From NCBI GenBank assembly GCA_963693085.1, contig OY856409.1, positions 1,168,789,749 through 1,168,853,748 on the forward strand: a stretch of DNA of 64,000 bases, given 5' to 3'. Source of the stretch: Alisma plantago-aquatica (Eukaryota > Streptophyta > Magnoliopsida > Alismatales > Alismataceae). The notes below the pieces were generated by a model that made no database searches, had not been told where the DNA came from, and saw nothing but the letters and a program-made list of their open reading frames with translations. Below are positions 33,370 to 46,119 of this stretch, one piece after another; the first letter of the stretch is position 1, and each line of letters opens with the position of its first letter. A program made the translations under genes and the position numbers.

Positions 33370-35249
33370 TTACTAGGAATGTAAGTTGTTGAGCTCTTTG
33401 TAGAGCTCCAACTTGTCTCGTGTCACCACTGTGGTCATTATGTAAGAAGCATTCTTCTCAGTATGAATTTTTTTAGAGCCAACAACTTATTATCAACCAC
33501 ATCATGAAGCCAATGATATCTCACATAAATATTCTTTGTATGTGCATGATGTATTGTGCTCTTGCTCAAGTCAATAACACTTTGACTATCATTGGAAAAT
33601 AGTTGGATCAACCTAATTCATGCCTAGCTCCCCCAAAAATTTCACAATCCAAGGTATTTCTTTGCTTGCTTCTGCTGCTACAATGTACTATACCGGTGTG
33701 TCAGAGAATGCAACACACTTTTGCAACTTGGACTGTCGAGATATGGATCCCCCTAAAAAAGTAAAAATATACCCAGAGGTAGACTTCCTGTAATCAATGT
33801 CACATGCCATGTCATCATCAATGGAGCCTTTCAGAAATGGTTCATAACCACCAAACATCAAACACGTGCTACTAGTGCTTTGTAAGTATCTAAAGATCCA
33901 CTTGACTACCTCCCAATGATCTTTCCTAGGGTTTGTGAGAAACCTGCTCACAACTCCAACTGCATGAGCAATATTAGGACAAGTACACACCATTGTGTAT
34001 ATCAAAACCCCCATAGTAGAAGAATATGGAATATTGGCTATCTCCTCCTTCTCCTCATCAGTAGATGGCCATGAATTCTTGCTTAGATTGAAATGACCTG
34101 ATAGTGGAGTACTCACGGCTATGTATTTGCTCATGTTGAATTGCTCCAAAATCCATTGAACAAAGCTCTTCTATGACAACCACAACTTGGGTTGCTCCTT
34201 GTCATGTGTGATATGCATCCCCAAAATTGACTGTGTTGGTCCCACATCCTTCATCTCAAAGGTTTTGGAAAGCTTTGCCTTCAATTTCTTGATCAAATAA
34301 CATCCCACCCTACTATCAACATTTCATCCTCATAGAGTAGCAGAATAATGAACTAGCCTTTAGAACCTTCTATTGTAAACACATGGATCTGAACTTGTCT
34401 TATGGTACTCGTGACTCTGCATGAAAGAATCAAACTTCTAGTACTACTTCATGGGAGCTTGTTTCAAACTCTTCTTCAATTTGCAGACTAAGTGCTCTTT
34501 CCCCTTTACCTGAAAACCTTATGTTGCTTCATGTAGAACTCCTTAGGAAGGTTTCCATGAAGAAATGAAATCTTCACATCCATCTTCTCAAGCTCTAGAT
34601 CTAGGCTAGAAACCAAGCCCAGAAGTAATCTAACAGATGTCATCTTCACAATAGGAGAAAATATCCCATCAAAATTCACCCCTGATCTTTGACCAAATCC
34701 CTTGACAACTAGTGTGCTTTGTATTGGATATCCTTACTATTGGCATATCTCTTCATCATATAGACCCACTTGTTCTTCAGTTCTCTAACCCTTGGGAAGA
34801 TCCACAAGCTCATAGGTAACATTTTTAGGAAAGAAGACATCTCCTCTTGTATTGCATGATGTCTTTATGCTCTATCTGTATGAGACTATGCCCCTTGGAA
34901 AGTCTTGGGCTCTCCTTGATTAGTAAGGAGAATATATTCAGATATCAGATATTTTGGATGAAGGATGACAAACTTTGTCAGACCTCCTCAACTAAAGCTC
35001 TGAGGACTATTCCTGGTGATGATCTTACTCCCCCTACCCAAATGTCTCTAATTGTGAGTCTGAATCACTCATTTGTTCATGTGGAATGGGAACACTTGTT
35101 ATTATATCACTTTTCTTCTCAGGGTTATCATGTTTCTCTTCCTTGTAATATGAAGACTATACTTGTGAACAAGTTGAAACATCCTCATACTCATCATCTA
35201 AAGAATTGTCACCTGATCTTACAACCTCTGCATCATAACTATCAGGGTT
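33370..35249 (-). pseudogene. Copia pol relic, 3' half (reverse transcriptase and RNase H)
   Basis: On the minus strand a frame at 34149-33688 shows the C-terminal reverse transcriptase/RNase H linker typical of Copia (NIPYSSTMGVLIYTMVCTCP, GVVSRFLTNPRKDHWE, WIFRYLQSTSSTCL, DYRKSTSGYIFTFLGG). The polymerase region is recognisable with frameshifts to about 34760. Upstream (about 34800-35249) is the variable linker after integrase. It breaks off at 35250, where other LTR sequence begins. The integrase end of the same element resumes at 45825, with several hundred bases apparently missing. Confidence 0.75.
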
Positions 35250-36540
35250 AGATTAGGGTTATAAGAATTCAATTATGATAATTAAGCTTATTCAACTCAT
35301 TAAGCAAGTGTAGGGGCCTTACAACTATAAACCCCTAACAGGGATTTTGCCCCTGAAATACAAGGTAAATAAAGATGGGTACTTCCTTTGCTCCTCATCC
35401 TATTACCTTCACATGGTTACTTGCATATCATGGTGATGTCACATCATTCATACATATCTCATCTTGGGTCAGCACAAAAACCCCCACATAAGAAGACATT
35501 TGCAAATATGGAACATAGAAACTTGTTGTGCCACCTGTACAAATCTGATAGTAACTTTCAACTTTAAATTCTAGCTATCATCCTGAAATTATATCTATTG
35601 TATCAACAAACCATCTACCCTTGATAGTGGTCTTGCCCAACTATCACTAGACCATACACAACATTATAGAGTCACTTTTGTTTTTCCTTCCAAACAACAT
35701 TTATAGGATCATCATCAACTATCTCTCTCTATGGGAGAGGAATACTTGGAATGTTCATTTAATAAACATCTCCAACCTTCACATATTTCTCATACTGTTG
35801 ATACATCTTAGATACTAGGATTCATTACCTTGGTATCCACCTCATGTGCTATAAGGAACTCACATCATTATCTCATCCACTTTTACCAACATAACAAATA
35901 TCAAGACATATAAGAGGAGTCTTCCTAATTATTGGAAGGATCAAAAGAAAAATCATCACAAACTTTATGATCTTAGAACCATAGTCCAAACAACCTTATG
36001 CTATAATAAGAAATCCACCCTCATGTTTGCAGTGAATCCACACATACCAAGTGGCAATGATCCACTTGAAAGTTGTGCCCTAGAAATGAAAGACACAAAG
36101 GGAAACACACTTCCCACATCATAGAAACATTGTTCAAGGGTCACTAACAACAAGGTAACCAATTCTATTTTCATTATACAAGTTACATCTTCTTATGTAT
36201 CATTTTACCCTTTTCATTTTGGATTCCTTGCCATTAGCATAGGAATAATAATGATTAACATATCTCATTACTCCTTCCTTGATGACTATTTATCACAGTT
36301 GGGTATGTTTTCTTATTTTATTATGTTTTTCAACCACTTATCAACAGGTAAATACTCATAGTCCACATTTTCTTCATTAAACATGGATCACCTCACTTAA
36401 TTTCTTTCACACACTATGTTGATTTTACATTAACAATTTCTTACACACATAGGTTGGTATGAGATTAACTCAGTGTAACATCCCAGGATTTGAGGCCTCG
36501 GAAAAAACACTCTTAAAAGGAATGATTAGACTACCCATAT

Positions 36541-36648
36541 CACCAAGGTGAACCTCCTTTTCTGCGAGCCAATCACTAAAGAACTCCATAGTTAAGTGTG
36601 CTCAGCTTGGAGTAGCACTAGGATGGGTGACCAGTCGGGAAGTTGACC
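36541..36648 (+). repeat. 5S rRNA-like segment in the left Cassandra LTR
   Basis: The stretch contains gaactccatagttaagtgtg and actaggatgggtgacc, matching the internal A-box and C-box regions of plant 5S rRNA with a few changes. It is LTR sequence, not a functional rRNA gene: the 5' part of 5S rRNA is poorly conserved and the same segment recurs in the other LTR. Confidence 0.88.
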
Positions 36649-37082
36649 CCGGCTTGCGCGTGAGTGAGGACAAAGCACACAGTTAAGGCTAGTGGTGGTT
36701 TGTGGGGCCACTCATCATTCATGAAACTCTACTAGTGCCTTCGATAGTGGGCCTGAGCGTTACAAATGGTATCAGAGCCAATTCCCCTCCAGTAGGTGGG
36801 GCCCACATGGGCATGGCATGCCAGTCTTGAGTCACGCGGTTCAGGAATGTAGGAAAGGGTTGTCCATGGTTGACGTAGCCACCCTTGCGCTGGTATTCTG
36901 TGATCGGGAGTTGGGTGTCAATGGGCCATTGCGGGTCTGCACTGAAATGGGGAAGAGATTATGAGGCCTTATAATTGAGCCTTGACGAGGACATCAAGAG
37001 TCTAAGTGGAGGAGATTGTAACATCCCAGGATTTGAGGCCTCAGATAAAACACTCTTAAAAGGAATGATTGGACTACCCATA

Positions 37083-37190
37083 TCACCAAGGTGCACCTCC
37101 TTTTCTGGGAGCCCATCACTAAAGAACTCCATAGTTAAGTGTGCTTAGCTTGGAGTAGTACTAGGATGGGTGACCAGTCGGGAAGTTGAC
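37083..37190 (+). repeat. 5S rRNA-like segment in the right Cassandra LTR
   Basis: Same 5S-like segment as in the left LTR. It reads agtagtactaggatgggtga, closer to the 5S consensus than the left copy (agtagcacta). Confidence 0.88.
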
Positions 37191-38361
37191 CCCAGCTTGC
37201 GCGTGAGTGAGGACAAAGCACACAGTTAAGGCTAGTGGTGGTCTGTGGGGCCACTCATCATTCCTGAAACTCTACTAGTGCCTTGGGCAGTGGGCCTGAG
37301 CATTACACTCAATTTCCACCTAATTCCTTTATCATTGTTCCCATTCATCTTCTCATTTTATACTTATTATAGGTGTTCTTTCCATCTTATGTGGATTTCA
37401 TACCTTGATTCACTTTATAAGCATAGACTTATCTATCTTTTACCTTATTATCTTCTTGAATCACATTTTCAAGAACTCTCCTTTTTCTAATTTATATTTG
37501 GATTCAGATTTCATGGTGTTATATCTTTATCTTATAGTTACCGAACATTCAAGTTTTAATAGATGATGATGCAATTCTCATCTTCTTTAATGTAGGATTG
37601 AGATATTCATACCATGATTTCTTATTCATTATGATCTTTAGATTATCTCAAAATGACTACTTGATCAGAGTAACTAGAAAGATAACAATCTAAGAGTTCT
37701 ATACTTATCTTTCTTCAATAATTGAATAACTGGCCACGACACCCAAATACTGAGATTAGGCAGTATGCAACCATTTTTTAATATCATATTCCTAATTTTG
37801 ACATCATCCTAGTCCTAAGTCCTAGTGTCCCTGTAGACTTAGTGAACCTAAAGCTCTAATATTAACTTGTGAGAACCCATTACACTAAATGAGATTACTC
37901 AAAACATAAAACACAATCACTCACTAATTAATCACATACCCAAAAATATGGGTAAATTAAGACCGATTTCAACATCAACACTCACTCAAACACATTAGCA
38001 TAAGAGCCTAACATCTTTCTTGTATCCATACTATGACAAGAATTTGATACAAATTATTCTATTGTCTTAGCCGCAACATATATACACAGGAGAACAATAT
38101 TCTTATATGACATACAAACAAGAATTAATATGCTAATAAAAGTCTGATTCGTTTGAAACACCATATACAAATTTTATTTCTTACCCAGACTTGAGAGTAT
38201 AGGGATGAATCTAGGATACACTAGACGTCTAATCAAATTTCTCAAAGATTCATTACTATAGCTCCTCTTTGTTGCCACAGGTTTGTTTTCGTCACTTCAG
38301 ATTACCTAAAAAGATGTGGCGAATCACAAGGGTGAGACCCATGTCCCAGCAAGAGATATAA

Positions 38362-41300
38362 TGTAACAACCTCGCTTCCCGGTAACCCCCAATCAAGGGA
38401 GACCAAGAGGTCAGAGGCGTTATCCTGAAATTCAGGATCAATGGTTTGACAATTTAATCAAAAATAATTATCAAATTCTACTAATACTAAACTGGAAAGT
38501 TGGTATAAAATAAAACTTTTGCATACCTTTTCAAAATAGGATCTAAGACTTCTATCCACATTAGAAATATCACTATCTAATCCTCCTTTGGATTACTTAA
38601 ATTCATCTTCACAGATTTTGCTTTACTATTTCTCCTTTTCTGATAATACCTAAAATGCCGATAAACAAAACGTCAGTCAGTATATTACTATACTGGCATG
38701 TGGGGGAAAATCACAATTTCACAAATAGCTTCTAACAGCCTAATTAAAGCAAATAATTGATTAACATTCCAAATAACACTTTTAATGTGACTTCTCAACC
38801 GCTTTTGCCCTAAACCCTGGATTACCCTCTCTTAGGGTTTTGTCCTTGTAAGGGACATAAGGCCACCTTCTCCATCCTGAGCTTGGTGAATGGGGTCACC
38901 TCTCGAGGTGCCCAATGGTCTTCGCTCTAGGGCTTGACCAACTCATACCTTCCCTCTGGGGCTTGGTCTTGCAACATATATCAGGGTAGCATGTAGGTTT
39001 GAGAAACACATTCATATTTAATTGTGATACTCATATGGACTTTATAGGATTGCATAATTGAACATCCAATAGTTTAGGTTCATAGAAATTGAGAAACTTT
39101 GTGAAAATTCCATGAATCATAAAGTGATTATTCATAATTTAACTACATACCTGTTCAGTAGATTCAATCAATCTAATAGCAAATCCAAGCAAGAAATTGT
39201 CTAAGCAAGCAGTTCAATCCACACAAGTAAGAATCATGAAAAGTACATGTATTCTATTTACTATCCACTTTACCAGATTCTATCTATTCCACTTGAACTC
39301 ACTTCTTAGGGTTTCCTACTTCTTTTTAGTGTTTCATTAGGGTTCGTCTTTATCATTATCACTTATAAACCCTAAAACAACAAAATTGGTTGCAAACCCT
39401 AACTAGCTTGTTAAAGCCTCCCTAACAAGCTTAGGATGAACTCAATACTACTTTCCTTTAAGAAATCTCGAATTAACCACATTAATCACCTTTTACCCTA
39501 AATTAGGGTTTCTATGAGCATTATAACATATTCATGTGTAAAAACCCTATAGCAAGCATATTATCATCTTAATCAGATTCAATTCTTATTCCTTCTCTCA
39601 ATATGTTATTATATCTCAAAATAACCTAATTAAGACATTAAATATGATTTCCAAACATAATTAGGGTTTTAATCATGGTTTAATGCATAACATGGTTAAC
39701 TTAAGGTACTTTTTGAATTAGAAACGTATTTAGGCTTTAATATTATTTTATTGGATTCCTCACGTTCTCCTGATCAATTTTCATACAATAATTTGTCTCA
39801 ATCGGAGTTATAAATCCTTTACTATGATTTTTGCAAGTTAATTTACCTCTCAGCCAATCACAGGTTGCTACGTGAGCTCTTCGCTGCCTTTCCCATTTCC
39901 ACGCGGGTAATGTCACAACCTATGGTGTGCGACCATCTCACCACCCCGCCCCAGCGAGGCTAGCCAAAGAAAAGAACTGAAGGTCTATTCTACGCCTGCC
40001 CTTCCTCACATGCGTCGGGGGTAGATGTGTCTTTCACCTCTAACTCATATTCCTCCTTCTCTTTTGGGAATAAGGACTCCACGGCTTGCAGGTTGTGGTC
40101 AACCGAGGGTTGACTCTTGGTTGTGGTGCTCCGTTGAGCTGAGAAAAGGCACCGGTTCCTTCGTCTCCACCTGTTGAACTTGTTGGTGAGTTCAGTTCAG
40201 ACGATGATAGTCCATACTGGGTAGACGACAAGAGGATAATCTCCCAGCAGGACTCGAGGAACTGAGCGAAGGGCAGGTCTCAGCATCGAATCGGGAGAAG
40301 GGGAGAGGATCGGAAGTTTTGAAAGCGTCTCGCAAACACATGGGCACTCTTAGAGGGGTTGCTCACCCCCCCATATATCGGTTGGTCCCGAAAGGATTTA
40401 ACAAGAGTTTGGTGAAATGGGGAAACCTTCCATATCCTTCCAACGGGGGTAATACCCAGGTTCATTTGATTTGTCTTGGTCTTGCGAACACAATGGGAGA
40501 CTTCCCAGGGCTGCCCGATCTTTACGGGAAGAGCAAGCAATCCTGATTGGATGGGCACTATTCCCTTCCTTCCTAACTAGGCTGGAGGAATAAGATGGGG
40601 TCTCGACCATCAGATCCTAAATCAACGGCCCCCATTACGTGGGTCAAATTAATAGATAATTCAATGTGAATCAGAAATCGTGAATTTAACCTTGATCCCC
40701 TTCACTTTAGGATTTCTTGCAAAAATCATATCTCTTCATCCGTTCATCCTTTTTCAACCAAAATTTAGGGAATCCTTTATCTTGACTTAATCTACTTGTG
40801 TACCAAATTTGGGACTCAAACTCGAAAGTATGAGGGACTTTTATTCATATGCAAGTTATCTCTTAATAAGGCATATTTTCTCTCTCAATCTTTTATTTTC
40901 TTTATTTTGATTCCTTTTACCATTAGAAACCATGTGGAGTCAAAATCTCATTCATAATGATTCCATTATCCATATTTCCACATATTTCTTATATTTTCAT
41001 CATTATCTCAACTTTCCTTCTTAATAATGATTTTATCTCTTTCTTCTCCTATTATCTTTACAGCCAGGACTCCTTGGAACCCAAGAAATCCAAAAGGTAC
41101 GAAATCCCTCCTTGAAAGATAATTCTCAACCTTCTAGATTCTTCAAAATCTTTCTTTTCTCATTACCTTAGTTATTCTTTTACTAATTGATTCCTTTTCC
41201 TTTTTATTTCCTTTTTCTTGTTATTGGCCCAATAGCCAACAAGGCCCACAAAATCAAATATACAAGGCAATTTATCAAAGGAATCCGTTTAAGGCACATA

Positions 41301-41382
41301 AATCACATAATTACACAATCATTCATTATTGGGTAAATTACATTTCCAACCAAAAGAACCCAAAAAAATTGGGGTTGTAACA
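38362..41382 (-). mobile_element. Solo LTR of the long-LTR gypsy family
   Basis: A single 3,021-bp LTR begins TGTAACAACC and ends GGGGTTGTAACA. An exact 5-bp TSD (tataa, 38357-38361 and 41383-41387) flanks it. It aligns over its length with the LTRs at 52496 and 60627 (shared cccccaatyaagggagacca, ccctaaattagggtttct, ttggggttgtaac), though more diverged. No internal region is attached, so it arose by recombination between two LTRs. ORFs inside are LTR reading frames without motifs. Confidence 0.9.
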
Positions 41383-42770
41383 TATAACCTCCAACAACGC
41401 TTATTTATTACAACATTTTAAATAGTAAATAACTAAGAAGTTGGATTATTGAATAATCAATTGAACAGATTGAACAGTTCAAGTATTCTAAACAGATTAA
41501 GCAATTAATCTTAGCAACAAGTATGACCATAAATGCATATATAGATAACAAATAAATCCATTTCTTTGGATAGATATCTACTCAAATATCATGAAATTGC
41601 ATCTAATAACAATCATTATTATTAATCTGACTATCATCATATTCCTTGCTAACAGCACAAGCAATCTAGTAGCATAAGCATCCCTAACATCATGAATATG
41701 TCTAGTAACATAACATGGCTATCAATATTGGCATCTCAAATAAAGGAAACAAATCTATATCATAAGTAGAACTAACATCATAACACAATGAATTACATAG
41801 GAATGATTAGTAGTTTAAGCATTTCTAATTACATAGGCATTGCTAGCAATGTTAAACATAGCTAGTAGTAATATCTTAACCATCAGTGTCAGTATATTTG
41901 ACAGCATAAGTATGTTTACAACATGAGCATAACTAAAGCATAAGTATATCTATTATCTCTTATTGTACTATACATGATCTTAGTGAAAAGAAAGCAAACA
42001 AGGGTTATCATCCAATATGAAGTGTTGTGTATAACCCAAAATAGATATGCTACACGGATGTCTTATATCTTTTATTATGCCCTGAAGAATTTGAGGATAC
42101 CACTCAAAATCCAACTGACCACTACTAAGTCAAAACCAGTGCCATACAAGATCTAGGAAGAGTCAGACTCCTAAGATCTTCTCTGCCCCTGATCAGCACG
42201 GGTCCACCACAACGACACATAAGGTCAAGTTGCTAACAGCCTAGTCCGTCCTTGGTACATGTCACGACACTAGTGAAAGGAGGTGGGTATGCATACCCTA
42301 CCATCCTAGGTACAACCACAATTGTCCTCCAATCTCGTCACATATATAATCACCAAGACACGACCGCAACTGTTCTAAATCACATCAAATGTATGAGGCA
42401 TGACCATTGTCATCCTCCACAACTTACATTGTGGATGACAAGGATATATCCTCAACTTGCCACCCCCACATACTCAACAGTATGCACTCCGAGTTTCCCT
42501 TAGGAATACTCGTTCCACCATACAACAAGTTCTGACACTGAAATGGCTCTATGCCACAGGGCACTATATGATTAGAGTTTCATTTGATTAGTTATGCCAA
42601 TTGGGTAAATTAAGGCTGCATCAAACAAGTGGACATACAAACCCTAATTCACTTCTAGCAGGCATTTCAATATCACAACTTTTAAAAGATATAAAACGTG
42701 TGTAACATAATTTTTCATCTCATCATTACATGGTACTATTCACTTGCCATTCATGAGACCACACTAGTCA

Positions 42771-43013
42771 TCATACTATCCCAAGATATAAATTTTTTTC
42801 ACAATATCACAGGGTATCAACCCTTATCAACACAAGAGTATTATGCCTAATTCAGGGATCAACCATGCCCAAAGGTCATTAAGACCATCATACTATCACA
42901 GGATATAAATCATTTTCACAATATCACAGGGTATCAACCCTTATCAACATAAGAGGATTACACTTCATTCAGGGCTCAACCATGCCCAAAGGTCATTAAG
43001 ACCATCATACTAT
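42771..43013. repeat. Two-copy 117-bp tandem duplication
   Basis: The unit beginning tcatactatc at 42771 recurs at 42888, and its first bases appear again at 43005. Shared blocks include tttcacaatatcacagggta and accatgcccaaaggtcatta. It lies within long-LTR sequence and is non-coding. Confidence 0.9.
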
Positions 43014-45824
43014 TCCCTGTACGATCATCATTATCTTTACATGCCTTATAACAAGGCTCAACAACATCACCTACCTATAATACACTAGATCAGCACAATA
43101 TTGCATTAATGAGCTAGGAGATATTCATAAACAGTCATAGTTGGTTTATATTAACGTTAAGAACATTCCTTTATTACATCAACATGCAAGGAATCTAGAT
43201 ATGATTAACCCTCATCATATTCATAGTGCACATACTTATCATAAGAAAGTATCAACCATGTGGCTATGATAACCACCAATTAGCATATTAAGGTTATGAT
43301 TATATTAAGGAGTTTATTTCACCATCATTCCATCATATAAGAATGTTAAACATGAATACTCATTTTTATCTATTTGCATTATAGTTAGGTTCAACAAGAT
43401 AAATTATATTATTATTAGTAATCAACACTTATACCCAAACCCTAACTCACGGCATCCCCATTGGATCATGGATGCATAAGGTGAAGCATCACCATCACAT
43501 TCCATACTATTCTAAAGTATGAACCCACACATAAATCAAGGTTTAACCATCGAGTTATAGCATACTAAGATTTCAACAATAATAAGAGAGTATTTCATGA
43601 TTGTATTAGTCATTCAAGGACTATTCATACCCAGCTACCATCATTTAGTTATATTAAAGCTAGGTATAACAAGCTATACCTCATTAGGGTTAGATATCAA
43701 CACAATATGGTTATCATCCCTTCTATTCATATGAGTGAATATCTAAGACTATCTTATTAAGGGTAACCCTCCATTTGTTCCATCATCATTCAACCCATAT
43801 CACTGTACCACAATGTCACCAGAACCATTGGATGTTTAAAAGGTAAGACCATTGGTTGTTTACATAAGTAAACACCTTGGATAAACCACCTATGAAGTCC
43901 TTGATTTGTGCTCTATAAAGAGTCACCATCTAACCCTAGTCATCCCTTGATTAACAACACAAAAAGTTCCATTGAGAGTAGGGTAAACCCACAATCGATT
44001 GTTCATTTAAAACAAGCCATCCATTGTCAACAAGTAAGCTCATTAAGTTGATCATATAAAGGAAACCATCTAAATCAAATTATTAGGAACAACATATTAC
44101 ATTACCCATCATTCCACTTTATTGGAGGAATAAACATTAGATCTTGACCATTGGGTCAAGTTCATATGTTAAAACAATCAATTACAGTATAGGTCCGACC
44201 ATTTAATCAAGTGACCCAAGAAATCATTGGTCTAAAGCTTAATTGATTCTACAACTATATGATTAACTCACCATAGGTTGTGGATACCTGATCCAACATC
44301 ATTAGTGACCATTAAGTCACCATAGGTTGTTAGATTAGTACTATATTCATTAATCACCCTCGAATATCAAACTAATATCACCATTGATTGATAGCATCAT
44401 TAGGGTACTTAGTGGTTAATCACTAAGATTCTAATTAGTAAAACACCTAACCTAAAGGGTGAACGTTAGTGGACACCCTTGGTCACCACCTTCAGTTTTC
44501 ATGAAGACAACACCATCGGTTGTTGCAATGGTACCACCATTGAGTCATGTTTTTATAGAAGAAATCAGCTTTAAACCCTAAAATTGACCATAGATTGTCA
44601 AACCAACCTGATCGAAGTCATATTATACCTTAGGAATAATGTACACATGATCACAGGTTCATCTAAAACAAAATTCAGAATAGGGAACATTATAAAATCA
44701 AAATCCAAGTCAAGCATAGCTTTTTAGTGCATGGATCATCATTTAAAAGCAAGAACATGAGTTAGCAAGCTTATGGTATGCAATAAATGTGGAAAAAGTT
44801 ATAAAACTTGCCTCTAATGAGAGGATGAAATCCTAAATAGAAGAAAACTCGAGCAGGTAGGGTAGAAAATTCAAGTATAAGCTGTGAACTTGTCCATCTA
44901 GCACCTTTCTTCATCAAATGAGAAAACCCTAAGCATAAGGAACAAGAGAGGTAGGGTTTTAGAGCTTTAGAGCAATTTCTACCATGGAACAACAATATTC
45001 CGACCTGGAGAAAGGTATGAGGAAGGATAACAAAGAAATAAACGGTGGAAAGAAGGGAATTCTTACTCTTTTAGGTCAAGATCACTAGAAGGAAGCCTTT
45101 TAAACCCTAAAAGGAAGTCAATTGCAACCCTAGATTCTTTTTCCAAGAAGATCCCCTCTTTCTTCTTACTTAGATAGGAAATTCACATAATAAAATAGGG
45201 AGAACAAGGTTCATAGAAGGAGGGAAATGGTGGAGAGAAAATGGCTCGTTTTGGTGCTTAGGGATAAGTATATGAAACTTTAAGATAAAGAAAAATAAAA
45301 AAGTTGAAGATCTAGTATCTTTCCAAGTGTCCATGGACTTAAACTATTAAGAATATACAAGCACACATACAAGAAGATCCCCCACCGTCCATATAGACCT
45401 GCTTATCTTTCCTTTGTTGAATTTCCAAGACAATCAAATAATTCATTAGTTGATAGCTACTAAAGGTAGCTCATCCATGAAGGAGTAAATCCTAAAATAC
45501 CCTTGAGGAAAACACCTTCAAACCAAGGTTTAAATAGGCTCCCCATGGCTCAACAAGCTCAAGAAATATGATATAATATACAATGAACATAGTGAAAGTG
45601 ATAAATTGCAAAGAAAATCTCTCAATTGGGTAAATTGTAGAAAAGTTCAAAATGTGCATAAAATTGTATAACTTGCTCAAACAATGTCCTAACTGGACCA
45701 AATTTGAAACTTAAGATTTTATTATGATTTCAAAGCATATAAAAAGGTTATATTAGGGTTATAAGAAATAAATTATGATAATTAAGCTTATTCAACTCAT
45801 TAAGCAAGTTTAGGGGCCTTACAC

Positions 45825-46110
45825 CTGATCCTTGGTCTTCATCAAGTAGACCCACACTTTCCTAGATGCATCACCAATGAATGTGATAAAATACCTATTG
45901 ACACCCAGTGTAGCCACCTCAAATGAACCGTAGACATCTTAATGAATTGACTATAGAGGATTTGACTTCACCATAGATTTTTCTTAAACTAAACATGTCG
46001 ATGTTTTCCTATTTGACATGAATCACATGAGCACAGATTGGCGTCTTACGACATCGAATCAATCTCTACTTTGATAAAATATTTAGGCCCTTCATGTAGG
46101 GAAATATGGT
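45825..46110 (-). pseudogene. Copia integrase fragment (upstream part of the second Copia element)
   Basis: On the minus strand the frame shows YFITFIGDASRKVWVYLMK, the integrase core segment around the second catalytic Asp, preceded by degraded sequence with a zinc-finger-like C-x2-C remnant. It continues the same strand and order as 33370-35249, on the far side of the nested insertion. Stops interrupt it. Confidence 0.62.
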
Positions 46111-46119
46111 TTAGAGAAG

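Larger units (their letters stand above)
36474..37307 (+). mobile_element. Cassandra-type TRIM with 5S rRNA-like LTRs
   Basis: Two direct repeats of exactly 291 bp (36474-36764 and 37017-37307) start TGTAACATCCCAGG and end in TTACA. The left one is followed by the primer site aatggtatcagagcca (tRNA-iMet). A purine tract (gtggaggagat) precedes the right one. Flanks are ctcag and ctcaa, a 5-bp TSD with one change. The interior of 252 bp is non-coding. Each LTR carries a segment matching the 3' two thirds of plant 5S rRNA, which defines the Cassandra family. The element depends on other retrotransposons for its proteins. Confidence 0.93.
35250..45824 (-). mobile_element. Remnant of a long-LTR retrotransposon nested in the second Copia element
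   Basis: An ~80-bp direct repeat marks both ends: 35255-35333 and 45745-45824 share attatgataattaagctta, ttcaactcattaagcaag and taggggccttaca. Read on the minus strand, an LTR starts TGTAAGGCCCC. The left copy is cut to about 84 bp. A PPT-like purine stretch borders it (minus strand TTAGGGGTTTATAG, 35334-35347). A decayed primer site (gctctaatattaac, 37853-37866) followed by tgtgagaaccc suggests that the 5' LTR runs from 37868 to 45824, interrupted by the solo LTR at 38362-41382. The interior (35334-37867, minus Cassandra) shows no gag or pol that I can read. The LTR/interior division is an inference. Confidence 0.48.

Noticed and set aside
36541..37190. Two 5S rRNA genes
   Set aside because: Both lie inside 291-bp LTRs with primer site and purine tract between; they are Cassandra LTR segments with a diverged 5' part.
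40040..40610. Cluster of small ORFs in the solo LTR
   Set aside because: No motif, overlapping on both strands, and inside LTR sequence.
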